Positions 16,000 through 16,620 of a stretch of 16,620 bases of DNA are shown in pieces. Both the position numbers and the translations under genes were made by a program. Location of the stretch: assembly GCA_030597945.1 (NCBI GenBank), contig JAUVQW010000010.1, forward strand, positions 1-16,620. The letters run 5' to 3'. The stretch's first letter is position 1. Every line of letters begins with the position of its first letter. This DNA comes from Actinomycetes bacterium. Its GTDB lineage: Bacteria; Actinomycetota; Aquicultoria; CAJVYJ01. The notes beneath the pieces were generated by a model. The model did no database searches. It was not told the origin of the DNA and was given only the letters and a program-made list of their open reading frames with translations.

Positions 16000-16353
16000 C
16001 TGAACAACTCCCAGATAGCCGTCCTTGCCGCTAAAGCAGCTGAAGACAAGAAGGCCGAAGACATTCTTCTAATCGACGTATCAGAGCATCTAGTCATAAC
16101 CGACTTTTTTTTGATATGTAGTGGTAATACTGACAGGCAGGTACGAACCATAGCGGATAACATCAGAGAAAAGCTAAGAGATGCTGGTGAGAAAATAATC
16201 GGAGTGGAGGGGGAGGACCGGGCCGAATGGTTGCTACTTGATTTTGGTGGAGTAGTCGTCCATATTTTCACCGAGGAGCAGCGCTATTACTATCAGCTCG
16301 AAAGGCTGTGGATGGACTCTCCGGAACTCGATTGGCAGGAAAATGCCAAATAA
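16000..16353 (+). CDS. rsfS: Ribosome silencing factor RsfS, with an apparent CTG start codon
   Basis: RsfS binds ribosomal protein L14 and blocks subunit joining when nutrients are short. The frame is open from the TAA at 15997 and encodes the full conserved family: LAAKAAEDKKAEDILLIDV (9-27), ITDFFLICSGNTDRQVR (33-49), GVEGEDRAEWLLLDFGGVVVHIF and RYYYQLERLW. Between the TAA and the conserved N-terminus no ATG, GTG or TTG exists; the first is the TTG at 16111, which would delete 37 conserved residues. CTG at 16000 is preceded by AGGGGT (15989-15994) with 5 bases spacing, the right place for a start, and gives 117 residues, normal for RsfS. The gene begins 10 bases after the LytR_C gene. Confidence 0.88.
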   Translation: MNNSQIAVLAAKAAEDKKAEDILLIDVSEHLVITDFFLICSGNTDRQVRTIADNIREKLRDAGEKIIGVEGEDRAEWLLLDFGGVVVHIFTEEQRYYYQLERLWMDSPELDWQENAK

Positions 16354-16362
16354 CCTAAGTAA

Positions 16363-16391
16363 TTGCCACTGCAACTTCAATTGTCTATAAT
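16363..16391 (+). promoter_or_regulatory. Promoter, probably of tRNA-Ala
   Basis: TTGCCA (16363-16368) and TATAAT (16386-16391) are separated by exactly 17 bases. Transcription would begin near 16398, about 100 bases before the mature tRNA. I see no other feature in the gap from 16354 to 16499 and no clear rho-independent terminator for rsfS. Confidence 0.6.
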
Positions 16392-16499
16392 AACCGAGTC
16401 TTTATATAGTTAATTTAGGTAAAGAAATTTTGACTATGACTTTCTTATCAAGGATTTCGGTCGCGAACATCTGAAAAAGATATTCTGACCAAGAACTTC

Positions 16500-16572
16500 G
16501 GGGGTGTAGCTCAGCTGGGAGAGCGCTACGCTGGCAGCGTAGAGGTCAGGGGTTCGAGTCCCCTCATCTCCA
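16500..16572 (+). tRNA. tRNA-Ala (anticodon GGC)
   Basis: The sequence folds as a complete cloverleaf: a 7-bp acceptor stem (GGGGGTG with CATCTCC), D stem GCTC/GAGC, anticodon stem CTACG/CGTAG with loop CTGGCAG, a five-base variable loop and T stem AGGGG/CCCCT with loop TTCGAGT. The anticodon GGC (16533-16535) reads GCC and GCU codons. The G3-U70 wobble pair, the identity element of alanine tRNAs, is present, as is A73. The 3' CCA is not encoded (CAA follows), so it must be added by the CCA enzyme. Confidence 0.97.
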
Positions 16573-16620
16573 CAAACCGCAGGTCAGAGCACTAAAAAGC
16601 GGTAAAAAATAGGGAAATAG

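Noticed and set aside
16576..16603. Terminator after the tRNA
   Set aside because: The ACCGC/GCGGT stem is only 5 bp with an 18-base loop and is followed by A, not T, residues.
16500..16620. Integration site of a mobile element at the tRNA-Ala 3' end
   Set aside because: No integrase gene or second copy of the tRNA 3' end is seen; only 48 bases follow the tRNA in the window.

Overview
The window carries housekeeping genes of a Gram-positive-type bacterium, most likely a deep-branching member of the Actinomycetota. The clues are the order mreC-mreD-mrdA-rodA, radical SAM pair, RNase G, rplU-rpmA, obgE-proB-proA, nadD-(yqeK)-LytR_C-rsfS; L27 without the cleavable N-terminal extension and no prp/ysxB gene between rplU and rpmA (unlike Firmicutes); an Obg with a C-terminal OCT domain; no minCD after rodA; and -10 boxes placed directly before start codons, as in leaderless actinobacterial genes. 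Base composition looks moderate rather than GC-rich. A clostridial relative is not fully excluded. No virus, transposase or CRISPR array was seen.

Layout. 1-4047: end of the cell-shape (Rod complex) operon, mreC (partial), mreD, mrdA (PBP2) and rodA, all with overlapping stop and start codons. 4045-4342: a repeat element of about 300 bp with imperfect inverted ends, made of degenerate GCRTRAG-like units. 4362-8390: a B12-binding-type radical SAM protein, its DUF2344 partner and ribonuclease G. 8399-9168: promoter, rplU and rpmA. 9450-13135: obgE, proB and proA, ending in a hairpin terminator. 13186-13599 (minus strand): a two-CBS-domain protein, transcribed divergently from nadD-yqeK-LytR_C protein-rsfS (13792-16353). 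16500-16572: tRNA-Ala(GGC) with its own promoter.

How the genes work together. The first operon builds the lateral wall: MreC and MreD scaffold the RodA glycosyltransferase and PBP2 transpeptidase. The central block concerns RNA and ribosomes: RNase G, L21, L27, the ribosome-assembly GTPase Obg and the silencing factor RsfS. ProB and ProA make the proline precursor glutamate semialdehyde. NadD makes NAD from nicotinate mononucleotide, and YqeK should cleave Ap4A. A nucleotide-sensing CBS protein faces these two genes from a shared promoter region.

Most worth a second look: the rsfS reading frame, which has no ATG/GTG/TTG start before its conserved N-terminus and appears to start at CTG; two apparently leaderless genes; an LCP-like protein that has lost its active-site arginine; a Cys3His metal site in PBP2; the inverted-repeat element; and the uncharacterised radical SAM/DUF2344 pair beside RNase G. 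I did not find a clearly new multi-gene system. The best candidates for undescribed biology are the radical SAM pair and the CBS/NadD/YqeK arrangement.
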